Source of the DNA: Plumapathes pennacea
Taxonomy: Eukaryota; Cnidaria; Anthozoa; Antipatharia; Myriopathidae
Direction of reading: 5' to 3'
Length of the DNA: 64,000 bases
NCBI GenBank assembly: GCA_964036295.1
Contig: OZ038473.1
Span: 10,916,501-10,980,500 of the forward strand
The first letter of the stretch is position 1; each line of letters opens with the position of its first letter. The notes under the pieces were generated by a model. The model was not told where the DNA came from. It searched no databases and was given only the letters and a program-made list of their open reading frames with translations. Shown here in pieces: positions 36,021 through 48,483 of this stretch. A program made the position numbers and the translations under genes.

Positions 36021-36109
36021 TTGTTGATTCCTCAGTAGTCACTTGGGTTGTTTTCTGAGTCATTTCCAGGCTAGGTGTACTTGGTGTTTTCTTGGTTGGT
36101 ATATGACCA
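36021..36109 (-). CDS. Short Thr-rich linker exon, odd phase
   Basis: Acceptor atttgtag, donor caa|gtgagc, 89 nt. The frame that fits the downstream CAP exon reads GHIPTKKTPSTPSLEMTQKT and then VTTEEST, but it needs phase 2 on entry, whereas every comparable linker exon here enters in phase 1. In phase 1 it hits a stop after about 16 codons. The only phase-2 donors in the locus are the first CAP exons. It may be a linker that lost one base, or be spliced after a CAP first exon. Confidence 0.5.
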
Positions 36110-36500
36110 CTACAAATATAAATAAAAATAAAAAATAAAAAAAATGTCCACACAAAAATAGTCAAGGAAATAAGTTTTGTTAACCTGTTATAAAAAATTT
36201 GCAAACTTTAAAAGAAGCATCTGGAAGACCTTGTTGTAAATATCTACTGCCTAATCATCTAACCAGTATGCCACATAATTCGCACCCCTTCACCTAAATA
36301 TGTATTTATTATATAGACAAGAGTGTTTTACTGGAAAATATACCGTGCGTAAAATCCATACGAAACTACATCCGGGACCCGAGTGGCGTATTTTCCATAT
36401 TCTCACTAGTGAGGATATCGTTGGCATCATTTACCGCTTTTGCACGGTTGTTTGTGCAATTTCTTGTAAAACACTCGTGTCTAATATAATAAAAAGAAAA

Positions 36501-36637
36501 TTACACGGCGGCTTGAAGATATGGATTTTATTTTCTCGTGGTAAAAACAATATTTTACTCACTCGCGAAGCGCTCGTTCGTAAAACATTGTTTTTACCAC
36601 TCGAAAATAAAATTCATATCTTCGCGCCGCCGTGTAA
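36501..36637. mobile_element. Foldback element
   Basis: Palindrome: ttacacggcggcttgaagat at one end and the complement atcttcgcgccgccgtgtaa at the other, with gtggtaaaaacaatattttac arms and a cgcgaagcgctcg centre. Confidence 0.8.
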
Positions 36638-36830
36638 TATCCTCTATTTATTATTATTTATTAATATCCTCTATTTATTAATGCCACCATCATTACCACC
36701 ACTACCTTTTCGTACTAACACACTACTCATGTCACGGCAACCACACTGATAAAACCACCAATATTATTACTATTACAACTACTACTGATGCTGCTGTTGC
36801 TACTACTACTACTACTACAGTAAACATAAT

Positions 36831-37166
36831 AAATTTCCACTGGTTTGCCGTGGTATGGACTCTTATTTACCACGATTTACGTCATCACATGATCAAAATG
36901 TTGTGGACTCACGAGGCGCTTCGCCGAGTGAGTCCGCAACTAATTTTGACCATGTGATGACGTAAATCGTGGTAAAGAAGAGTCCACACCACGGCAAACC
37001 AGTGGAAATTTGTTTTTTACCACAACATTTAGAAATATACAGGAAACTTTGGTTGTATTTCGCTGCAAAACGTGACATGCTGGCGTCAGCATCGTTGTCT
37101 GGACTCTTATTTACCACGGTAAATCGACCAATCAGAGAGCGAGAAACTAGTGTGTTGTGGTAAAAA
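36831..37166. mobile_element. Hairpin element, copy B
   Basis: Reverse-complement copy of 32399-32731: aaatttccactggtttgcc at the left and agtgtgttgtggtaaaa at the right. The palindromic part is 36831-37013. Confidence 0.85.
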
Positions 37167-37346
37167 CCTGCTTATAAGAACCTAGTGGATTATGAACCTA
37201 CAGGTTAAAATTTGGAAATTAGACCCCTATTACATAAGAACCCATTCAGCCTGACATTTGAAATAGGTTCTTATTTGTAAGATCAGTCCAGTTAAGTCAA
37301 TTTAAAAAGCAGGCATTGTATGAGTAAAATGCACTTTACTACAACT

Positions 37347-37587
37347 GGGCCCGGTTTTTCGAAAGCCGATTAAGCTAATCCAGGATTAACGAAATTCTTT
37401 CTCTCGACCCCTCTGCCAATAAACTGCAGACTTTTGCTCGAAGATGGATTAAAAAGCTTGTTCTAGCTTAAAAACGCATAAAGAAAGTTGTTGTTGACGA
37501 AACCTTCACATTTTCAGGCATATAAATGACATGAAAGTTTAGACCTAATCCAGGACTAGCCTAATCGTGCTTTGAAAAACCGGGCCC
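37347..37587. mobile_element. MITE with GGGCCCGGTTTTTC ends
   Basis: TIRs gggcccggtttttcgaaag ... ctttgaaaaaccgggccc, extended by the inverted phrases taatccaggatta / taatccaggacta. About 241 bp, non-coding. Confidence 0.8.
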
Positions 37588-37689
37588 TGTACAATACTTA
37601 TTTGATCTATTATAATATAATTAAATTATAGTAATGGGATTAGTACTATTCTGAAATCAAACAGTTTAAAACCCTGAATTAATAAGAAC

Positions 37690-37860
37690 AGCATACAATG
37701 TAAATAGATTTGTTCCTTGTATGGATTGGCTTGCCAGCACTTTTTAACTTTGATAGGTTTTTTGCTGGTAAGCCACCACAGAAATGGTTTACCTGTAATT
37801 GTACATGGTACTTTAAGGTGGAAATAAAATGAATTATAACTATGAACTATGAATAAGAAC
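37690..37860. mobile_element. Possible LINE 3' tail
   Basis: The sequence runs into ggtggaaataaaatgaattataactatgaactatgaa, a polyadenylation-like motif followed by a short tandem tail, as seen at 5'-truncated non-LTR retrotransposon ends. No reverse transcriptase remains. Confidence 0.35.
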
Positions 37861-38046
37861 CCAATTAAAAACCTAAACAGCCTGATTTCCCACTAAACAC
37901 CCGACATATAAGAACAGGCTGACTTGTAATGCTTCTGCTGCTGCTGGCAACTAAACGCGCAAAGTATTATGGTAAAAGAAAGATTCTCTAACCGCTGATA
38001 ATACTTATTTTTCAAGAGTAATTTATACCTCACACGTTGCAGATTT

Positions 38047-38366
38047 AAGAAATATATAACGCGTCACCGTGTAATATAGCCTCATCTAAACACGCGGGAA
38101 GTTGGGAGAACACGAGAGTAGCGTAAGGAAACCACGAGGCCGCCGAGGCTATATTACACGGGAACACGTTATATATTTCTTTTATAAAATAATTAGCCAA
38201 GTAAAAAACATCGCGTATCGCGTCAGCGTGTAATATACTCTCATCTAACACGGTTATTTAGCCAATCAGGGCGCGCGTAGTATCATAGTTATTTTATAAA
38301 CTCTCATCTTACACTGTTATTTAGCCAATCAGAACACGCGTAGTATCATAGTTATTTTATAATATT
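38047..38366. mobile_element. TIR element, ATATAACGCGT family
   Basis: The inverted phrases aagaaatatataacgcgt and acgttatatatttctttt bracket gtgtaatatagcctcatct/gaggctatattacac. A second part with ttagccaatcagaacacgcgtag and gtatcatagttattttata follows. Related copies: 49424-49900 (interrupted), 51808-51975 and 54185-54430. Confidence 0.65.
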
Positions 38367-38394
38367 TATTAACAAATTATCATGTTAGTAATAC

Positions 38395-38611
38395 TTACTT
38401 ACTAACGGAGCACGGCACGTTACTCGCCACTTGCCCTTCTATGTTTCCCTTAGGGGAATACCGCGCCACCAAAATATCGCCCACGATTCCCACTCCAAAC
38501 TTCCTTGTTCTTCTCCACATCAGCTGCGCGAAGTCGGCAACAGAAGGAGGAACCACGGGAGGGGGATTGTCACAGTACCCTGAAGAGTCATACTGCGCGA
38601 GCTGAAAGAAC
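38395..38611 (-). CDS. CAP domain, second exon (copy 1)
   Basis: Acceptor tgtacctag; completes the split Trp. Reads FFQLAQYDSSGYCDNPP, DFAQLMWRRTRKFGVGIV and ARYSPKGN, then CSVSK and TAA at 38397-38395. The other two copies end CFIE-stop. Here a perfect donor (gtta|gtaagt, exon end 38403) overlaps the stop codons, so this exon could also splice onward in phase 1. AATAAA lies about 25 bp after the stop, inside or beside a TIR element. The CAP1 His is replaced by Asp. Confidence 0.83.
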
Positions 38612-40847
38612 CTAGGTACAAAATCACAACAAATATTTAAAATGTGCGATAATATAATATATTACTTATGATGATATGATATTTCTTATGATGACATTAT
38701 CATCATAAGAAAAGGCCAGTCTATTTCCTGGTTCAAACTGAGTCCTAATGTAAAACCTGGGGATGTGAATCGACCAGTCAATAAATAAACAAAAAAAAAG
38801 GTGAAAAGAATGAATTGGTTAAAACTTGGTTGACTTTGCCTTATCGTGTCTCTCGCCAACTTTAACGTAAATCTGTGAAACCCGCTCAACAACTACATGA
38901 ACACTGCTATCAGAATGTAGTCATTGAGAGCTTTTATTTGAATGGTGACACCTTCAGGTTTTATTTGAAAGTTCACGAGTTGGGCGTGAGCACCTCTATT
39001 GAGGGGTTTTATCAGATTGAATGTTGGAAGCTTTTTACGTTGTGTAAACGTCGTTTTTGGCAACGAAAGAGTAAAAAAAAACATTACTGTACTGTAACAC
39101 GTCAGCAAATAATGTAGCTTGTCTAAAACTGTATTTAGCCCATTCACAATGCGCGTCTATTTTCCTAAGAGCAAGGTTTCATTTATCGAAATTAATAGAG
39201 TGGTAAAGTGATGACGTCATAAAAATTTTTTTTTCGGAAATAATGGACTTTGCGCAATTCTTCGGAATGGCCTATCTAAAAAAAGTTCACACAGAAAAAA
39301 TTGGCTCTTTAGTGCATTAAACAGCTGAGATATAGGCTTTTGAAGTTCAAATTGCTTCATACTAAACCCTCTTATTTGGTGTTGGTTCCCTTGATTTGGA
39401 ACCAACGCTAAATAAGAGAGTTTAGTTAAGACTATCTCGAACTTTAAACTTCTCTATCTTCGCTTTCAGTAGGGCTAGCGATTTGAAATTTTGCACACGT
39501 TCTTTCAGCAGCTGTGTATATCGCATGATGTGGTTTTGAGGTTTGAATGGAAAAGTTTGCAAAATGATGACGTCACACTTTACCACTCTATTGTGTGGTT
39601 CATTGCGTTAGCGTTTCCTTTGCTATGCTTTCTGATTGGTCCAAAACCAGCCAAGCAGCATTCTCAGCCACTGCAAACAAAAACAAAAACACTGGCAGTG
39701 TGCATTAGATTTTGCTTGCAGCGCGACAGTTTGAATGTAGTGATAATATCTTTGGTTGCAGTGTTTTTGTTTTTGTTAGCATTTTTCTGTAGTTATTGTT
39801 TTCTTATGGGCCACCGTAGATAACAGGTTAACTTTAGAAAATCTGACAAACAGAAGTCGCGTGAAAGTCTGACGCCTTACCAACTTTCTGCAGCTTCTCC
39901 ACATGTTGCCCCCAGACTTTCGCTGCGGTACAGAGATTCCCCATACGCTGTGGTTGTATCATGGATGTACTGGCTGCTGTCATGAAGATGTTGGGCCCAT
40001 CTCTGGGCGCTGGCAGAGATCTCCTGGTCCCAGCCCAGCTCTGGCACGCCGTACCGTGTCCTGTACGAGTTCAAGGCTTTCATGCATGACCTCATGGGTC
40101 CAGATGCTATGCACAGGATGTAGAGAGTAAAAGGTTATTTCCTCGCCGCGTTTCGGCCATGTTATCAAGAGGATTTTTTTTTTTTATATTTAAAAATATT
40201 ATTGGGTACAATTGCCCAAGAGCATGATATGCTCATCATGGGGGCTCTTGTTCTATTTACACGAAGATATACAAATAAGGTAATGAAGGAGCTAGTTATA
40301 CTTAATATATACAAGGTAAAGAGGATTTCCGCTGTAAATTCAAGTATTGCACGAAACTATATCTGTATCGGAACAAAACTGCACTACTTCTGTGACTTAC
40401 CTCAATTTCGTTGTTTGACTGTGTAAGATAATCGTGTATGCTCAGAATATAGCGTCTCCTAACTATTCAAGAAGAAAATTTATTATATACATACTGAGAC
40501 ATACTCACGAAAAAGCCATATCGTAAAATTTCGTACGCAAATGAGTTCTAGCCAATGAGAGGCCGCGAACGACGCTTTTCACACGTGAAAAAAATCGTTC
40601 GTCCAATCACAAGCTGCGAACGACGATTTTTCACTACTTTTAAAGGGTTTCCCGGTCCCATCATAAATGTCTCAGTATGTATATAATAAACAGAAAACAT
40701 CATGGAAAGTGCTTTGTACAGTTTTTATTCACTCGTTGTTTCGTATCATAAAACTCACTCGCTCGCAAAGCCTCGCTCGTTCGTTTTATGATACTTCACA
40801 ACTCGTGAATAAAAACCGTACGCGCGCACTTTCCATGAAGTAATCTC

Positions 40848-40897
<50 letters not shown>

Positions 40898-43800
40898 CCC
40901 TTTGCAAAAATGTTGAGCCCTCAATATATACCACTATATACAAATATCGAGTGCATTGTGGGAAGAATTCAACTGGAAAATTTTCTTCCCCAGCCGAATA
41001 ACGAGGTGGAACACGCTGTAATCATTGTATTTTGAACTTAAATATCTTTCTGGTAATATATTGTTCTGATTTGTGCGGTTTTTGTGCGTTTTTAGAACCA
41101 TTACCTTCCCACAATGCACTTGATATTTGTATATAGTGATCTATATTGAGGGCTCTCTATATATATATATATATATAGCGAGACACTAAAGGAGAGTGTC
41201 GACTAATAACGGTAATAGGACTGAGTGGAGTCCGATTCGGTCTGTAATCATACGAGTAATTACGAAATCGGACGACCGCGCTTCGCGAGAGTCCGATTTC
41301 GTAATCACGAGTACGATTACAGACCGACATCGGACTCCACTCAGTCCTATTACCAATTGATCTATTTATCAATTAATATGACAATTTTGAGGATGGAATG
41401 ATCATATAGCTTCAGCGCCTTATGCTGTACTATACATAAAAACAAAACTATCAAGAAATACTTCATCGCCGATCGATTTTAACACGTGCGTTTCGCTCTT
41501 GCTTATGATTGGTTAAGCCAACTGTCCGATTACAGAATAAAGAAGTATCCGATTACATAAGTGTCCAATTAATAATTAATCGGGGAGGTTATGAACCAAT
41601 CACATTCGAGGGAATTGTAATATTTATTATTAAACTAGGAATTTTTACTACATCACTCATACATTTTCTTCTTGAAAGGTTGAAAGAATCTGGAGTGCTT
41701 TTTGAGCTTGGGAGTAATAGGAATATCAACGGCTGAATATCTGCATGGATTCTCCATTTTCCAGATAGCACACACATTCAAATAACTTTTGCGAAGGAAC
41801 CGTGCATTAAAACATTAAAAATACTGACCTATCGCGAGCACGAACGAGGAATTCTAGCCACTCACTTACTTGAAGGTGTGGTCAGCGCATCTGTTGTCTC
41901 AGTTGATTGCTGAGGTAGGCTTGTTGTTGACACTGCGTAATAAATTTAACATGGAAGATGAAAACAATAATGTTGCTTTGTGTGCGACTAAAGGCCTGGC
42001 AAAACGAGGACACATTGTGGCAGCAACATTGCTCGCTCGCGCGCATGTTTCACAAATGTTGCCTGGTTTTGCCGCGCGCGAAACATTTGTTGCGGACAAA
42101 AATTTGTCTTGGACACAAAAAAATGTTTCTGAAAAACTTCAGAAACATCTGTAGTGTCCGTACTGAGCGCAGCAATGTTGCCGCACGTTTTGCCACCACG
42201 GAAACATCGAAGGATGCTATGTTGCCTCCACAATGTGTCCTCGTTTTGCCAGGCCATAAAGGTCATTTTAAATGAAGTCGCAAACACTTTGACAAGTACT
42301 GCAATACCCCCATGGTCCAGTATTGACACACATACATGCACTTGTACCTAACCAGAACACACGCGAAAGCTGTCATCTTCGGTTTTCTAAAGCAGTGACG
42401 TCATAAGCCCGCAATACTCCTTCTACAGTGAAACTAGAGTTTAGAATTTTAGGAGTTGGACATCATTTGGGACGCAAGTCCTGTTTCTTCCTCCTGTCAT
42501 TACACTCCATTATTTCGTATTTATTTAGTGTGTGTCTGATGAATTCAATAAACTAAACTAAACCCCAATATAACAAAGTGCAAGGGACTGCGAAAATTTG
42601 TTCGTTATAGCGGGGGTTCGTTATGAACTAAACCTCGTTATAACAAATTTATGAGAAAATAACCAAAATGTTTGTTATATCGGGTTCGCAAAGGAGTATT
42701 TCAAACGTCGCTCCCCAAATACGGCAAACCTAATGCAAATTAGCTCATTCAAACATTTTTTCCTGCTTATTTTCATTAGGTTCGGCGCATGCTAGCAGCG
42801 ACGTTTGAAACTGGCCTAATTTATCTCGGGTTAACATAATTGTCTCAATTTTCTTTATATTTTCGAGTAAACAAAACACGGACATCGGTGTATTGGTGAT
42901 ACTGTATCGTAAAAGTATAGAAGGCCATCTCCCCCGGCAACGAGCGATCAACCTCACCTTTGTTAGGCGTTGTTTCTGTTGGGATTGCTGTTGTCATCTC
43001 TAGTATCGTGGTGCTTGCAGACGTGAAGGTAGATTGTTGTTCAGATGGCTTTTCCTCAGTTGGTTCCTCAGTGGGTTCCGCAGTTGGTTCGTCAGTTGGT
43101 TTGACAGTTGTTTTATCAGTTGTTTCGTCAGTTGGTCTATCAGATGGTTTGACAGATGTTTTATCAGTTGGTCTATCAGATGGTTTGACAGTTGTTTTAT
43201 CAGTTGGTTCCTCGGTTAGTTTGTCAGTTGTTTCGTCAGTTGGTTTCTTAGTTGGTATATCAGTTGGTTCGTCAGTTAGTTTATCAGTTGATTCTTGAGT
43301 TGACTTCTTAGTTGGTTCCATTGTTGCCTCTTCATCAGTAGATTTATGAGAGATGAAAAAAGTTTAGAATTTGTATGATTTGATTTCAAAGGAAGCCTTG
43401 TTAACTGTGATTAATTACTGCTTTCCTCTATTAATAAAATACAAACAAATAAACACGGACAATGATACCTTCACAAACTTTGCAGCTCTTTGGACAGTTC
43501 CCTTTCATCCATGCAGCCATTGAAGAACAGTATCCCCTCCTACTCCAATATGGACAACTTGCACTAAAATCCTTGCAGCCTGGAAGAGTTCCTGGAACAA
43601 GAATAGACAGAAAGAAAACAAGCTTTAAACAAAACAGTTTTACGAGATAAAAATGTTATTGGTTAATCTTAATTTCACTCTAACTCGTGATTGCTAAGCC
43701 AGCTCTTCAATTGTAAAGTCCCCTAGTAATGACTAATATGAGAATTATGCACCAAACAAAAATGAAACATCAAACATTTTTCTTAAGCTAATGTAACCGT

Positions 43801-46800
43801 TCACCGGTCGAAAAGTTAAACAACTATCGGAACCAATATTCCTAAAACTGGGACATTTTGTCTTCATGGTTTCAAAATAATGATGGCGGTCCTCCCAGAT
43901 TACTCACCTGGGCTAGTTGTTGTCTCTAAAACTTGTGTCGTCATCTCAGGAATTTCACTGATCGCCGCTGTAGACGTAGAAAGTTGTCTGGTTGCCCTTT
44001 CAGTTGAAATTTCAGTTGATGCTTCCTGACTTGGTTCCAAAGTTGTCAGCTCTCCAGTGGACTTCCCACTTGTTCTTTCAGTCGATTGCTGAGTTGGTTC
44101 CTCAGATGGTTCCTGACTTGGTTCACGAGTTGACACCTCAATTGGTTCATCAGTTAGTTCCTGAGTCGATTCCTGAGTCGACTTTTCAGTTAGTTCCTCC
44201 GTTGGTTGTTTAGTTTTCTTCGCGGTGGCTTCATCCGTTGGTCCCATAGTAAAGTCATCTCTTGCTTTCTGAGTTGCTTCAGGAGTCGGTTTGTCAGTTG
44301 GTCCAACAGTACTCTCCTCCGTTGGTTCCTTGGTTAGCTCTTCGTAACAAATTTATGTAAGTTGAGAAAAAGGCTTTAAACTGCGCACAATTGAAAATTT
44401 GATTTCAAACCAAGCCTCGCTAACTGTGAATATTTCTTGCTTTCCTTTATTAAAAAGAAAACAATGAAGTTGAAATAGAGATAAGATACCTTCACAAACT
44501 TTGCAGCTCTTTGGACAGTTCGTTTTCATCCATGCAGCCATTGAAGAACAGTATCCCCTCCTACTCCAAGATGGACAATTTGCACTAAAATCCTTGCAGC
44601 TTGGAAGAGTTCCTGAAACAAGAATAGACCAAAAAAAAGTACATTCTTTAGACAAATTCTAAGCAACCAAATAGTTTTATTTTCAGTTTTAATTCTAAAA
44701 CTTAGAAACGTTATTCTTATCGCAAACGTTCAGATTTCTCTTCTCATGGTGATACGTTTAAGCTCGTGATTGGTGAGTCTAAACTTCACTCGTTCTCTTG
44801 ATTGGTTAAGCCAGCTCTCCAAATGCGAAGTCCTTTAGTAATACTAAACATATACAGAGAATTATGCACCAATCACAAATGAAACATCAAGCATTGTTCT
44901 TGAGTATTAACTAGCTAATGTAACCGTTTACCCCTTAAAAACTTAAACAACTATAGGAATCAATATTCCTAAAACTGTCTCCACGTTTTGTCTTCATGGT
45001 TTCAAAATAAAGATGGCAGTCCTCCCAGATGACTCACCTTGGCTTGTTGTTGTCTCTGGAACTTGTGTCGTCATCTCAGGAATTTCAGTGATCGCTGCTG
45101 TAGACGCAGAAAGTTGTCTGGTTGCCCTTTCAGTTGAAATTTCAGTTGATGCTTCCTGACTTGGTTCTAAAGTTGTCAGCTCTCCAGTGGATGTTCCGCT
45201 TGATTTCTCAGTCGATTTCTGAGTTGGTTCCTCAGATGGTTCTTGACTTGGTTCACGAGTTGACACCTCAGTTGGTTCATCAGTTACTTCCTGAGTCGAT
45301 TCCTGAGTCGACTTTTCAGTTAGTTCCTCTGTTGGCTGTTCAGTTTTCTTCACAGTGGCTTCATCCGTTGGTCCCATAGTAAAGTCATCTCTTGCTTTCT
45401 GAGTTGCTTCAGGAGTCGGCTCGTCAGTTGGTCCCACAGTAATTTCCTCCGTTGGTTCCTCGGTTAGCTCTTCGTAATAAATTTATAAAAATTGAGAAAA
45501 AGGCTTTAAAGTGCAAACGGTTAAAAGTTTGATTTCAAACTAAGCCTTGCTAACTGTAGTTATTTCTTCCTTTTCATTATTAAAAAGAAAACAATGAAGA
45601 TGAAATAGAGATAAGATACCTTCACAAACTTTGCAGCTCTTTGGACAGTTCGCTTTCATCCATGCAGCCACTGAAGAACAGAATCCCCTCCTACTCCAAG
45701 ATGGACAACTTGCACTAAAATCCTTGCAGCTTGGAAGAGTTCCTGAAACAAGAATAGACCAAAAAAGTACATTCTTTAGACAAATTCTAAGCAACCAAAT
45801 AGTTTTATTTTCAGTTATAATTCTAAAACTTAGAAACGTTATTCTTATCGCAAACGTTCAGATTTCTCTTCTCATGGTGATACGTTTAAGCTCGTTGAAT
45901 CTAAACTTCACTCGTTGTCTTGATTGGCTAAGCCAGCTCTCCAAATGCGAAGTCCTTTAGTAATACTAAACATATACAGAGAACATTATGCACCAATCAC
46001 AAATGAAACATCAAGCATTGTTCTTGAGTATTAACTAGCTAATGTAACCGTTTACCCCTTAAAAACTTAAACAACTATAGGAATCAATATTCCTAAAACT
46101 GTCTCCACGTTTTTGTCTTCATGGTTTCAAAATAAAGATGGCGGTCCTCCCAGATGACTCACCTTCGCTTGTTGTTGCCTCTGGAACTTGTGTCGTCATC
46201 TCAGGAATTTCAGTGATCGCTGCTGTAGACGGACAAAGTTGTCTGGTTGCCCTTTCAGTTGAAATTTCAGTTAATGCTTTCTGACTTGGTTCTAAAGTTG
46301 TCGGCTCTCCAGTGGACGTCCCGCTTGATTTCTCAGTCGATTCCTGAGTTGATTTTTCAGTCGCTTCCTGAGTTGATTTTCCAGTTGCTTCCTGACTTGA
46401 TCTTTCAGTTGATTTCTCGATTGATTTTGCAGTTGTTCCCTCAGTTGAATCCTGAGTTGACTTTCCAGTTGTTTCTTGAGTTGGTTCTTGAGTTGATTCC
46501 ACAATTGTTCCCTCAGTTGATTCCTGACTTGATTCCAGAGTTGTTTTCCCAGTTGATTGTGTGGTTGGTTCCTCCGTTGCCTCCTTTGGTGGTTCTTCAC
46601 GGTTGATTTAAGCCGAAAGGAAAAAAAAAAAAAAAAAAAAGGCGACTTTTATTAAGCATGACTGCAGATTTACTCTTCCCTCCAGAACTAACAATACTAG
46701 TTCTCCCAACCTCTCAACAAAGAACAGTTTGAGTCATTTAATGATAATTAACAATTCAATCAACTTTCAACAAAGCAAGCTAGCAGATACGACGTTCTCC

Positions 46801-48447
46801 GTACTGCATGATATATCTGTGGTAAGAAGCAGGACATCATCATTTTCAGGAACACAAGTTCTCTGTCTTAAAGTTGGTATAAAATTTACACTTTTTTTTG
46901 CCTTGAACAGAGTCGTCTTTTCTTATACTGATGTAGTTCCCTTGAGTCTCGAGTAAGGTACATCTTGCTTCCGGAGTTAAGAGAAAAATTCAAACGCTCT
47001 GTTCGATATGAATTGCGTTCTTTGCTGAGATCAAAAGTTACTCTTTAATTGCCACGCCGTTCGTAAACTGAAAGATTCTTGGAGTAGCAAATTTGCTAAA
47101 ATTTGTGTCTTGAACAGAGTCACTCCTCCATCTAAACTGCAGTCGAATACCCCTCTCCCAACCCGTTGTTTTCTTGAAAAAACAAACTACAAATGAAGGA
47201 GAAGCAAACAAACAAACAAACAAACAAACAAACAAACAAACAAAGACAATGGTACCTTCACAAAATTTGCAGCTCTTTGGACACTTCCCTTTCATCCATT
47301 CAGCCATTGAAGAACAGTATCCCCTCTCACTCCAGGATGGACAACTAGCACTAATATCATTACAGTCCGGAAGAGTTCCTGAAACAAGAGTAGACAAAAA
47401 GGAACAAATTATTAATTGTGTTTTCGGAAGCCTATATTTTTTGTTGATTTATTTCAAGCTCGTGATTTGTGCGTCTAAATTTTGATCTTTCTTATGATTA
47501 GCTAAGGCGACTGTCCTATAAATTGCGGTGGAACTTTTCTAACGATAAAACTCACTTGTGACTCGTGTTACTTTACTTTACCTGGCTCTGTGGTTGTTTG
47601 AAATACATTACCAGCTTGTGCACCCAGAGTTGGTTTGTCAGTTGGTTTATCAGTATGTTTCAGAGTTGGTTTGGAAGTTGTTTCCAGAGTTGGTGTTTCA
47701 GTAGGTTCCTTAGATGTTGCTTCAGTAGGTTCCTTAGATGTTGCTTCAGTAGGTTCCTTAGATGTTGCTTCAGTAGGTTCCTTAGATGTTGCTTCACTAG
47801 GTTCCTTAGATGTTGCTTCAGTAGGTTCCTTAGTTGTTGCTTCAGTAGGTTCCTTAGATGTTGCTTCACTAGGTTCCTTAGATATTGCTTCAGTAGGTTC
47901 CTTTGTTGTTGCTTCACTAGGTTCCTTAGTTGTTGCTTCAGTAGGTTCCTTAGATGGTGCTTCTGTCATTTCTGAAAAGATAAATAGTAAGGAATTAGAG
48001 TAAGCATTGAATAGAATATGGCGATCTTCTCACGCAAGCATGCAAATGGAGATGGTGTTTCCTCGCAATGCTAATTGGTCACTTCTTCAAATTAAAACCA
48101 ATCGCAAATTGCAAATATCTTCCAAGTTGGGCTGCCATACTTGATTCTTCGTGACTTGGCAACATAAATGTTTACACCTCAGTAAATGAGTGATCGACAA
48201 ATGTTTGGAAACTACCAACCTGTAACGAACTACTACGCCTATTCGCGTGAGCCAAAAATGCACATAACTTACCAACACAGTATTTGCAACTCTTTGGACA
48301 GTTATCTTTCATCCACTCAGCCATTTCTTCGCAGTATCCTCTGCTACCCCATAAAGCACAGTCGCCATTCAAATCCTCGCATACCGGAGGAGTACCTTGC
48401 AGAAGACGTGCCAAAAAAGAAGAAATTTAAAACGGGTTGTTTCTGGT

Positions 48448-48483
<36 letters not shown>

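Noticed and set aside
36300-36749. 149-codon plus-strand frame
   Set aside because: Passes through a foldback element (36501-36637) and low-complexity triplets; no motif.
41958-42341. Overlapping frames of 94-117 codons on both strands
   Set aside because: They run through the TIR element at 41993-42255 and its inverted repeats, not through conserved domains.
47565-48003. Plus-strand Cys/Arg/Phe-rich and Val/Ser/Leu-rich open frames
   Set aside because: Antisense shadows of the 24 bp coding minisatellite (KEPTEAT repeats) on the minus strand.
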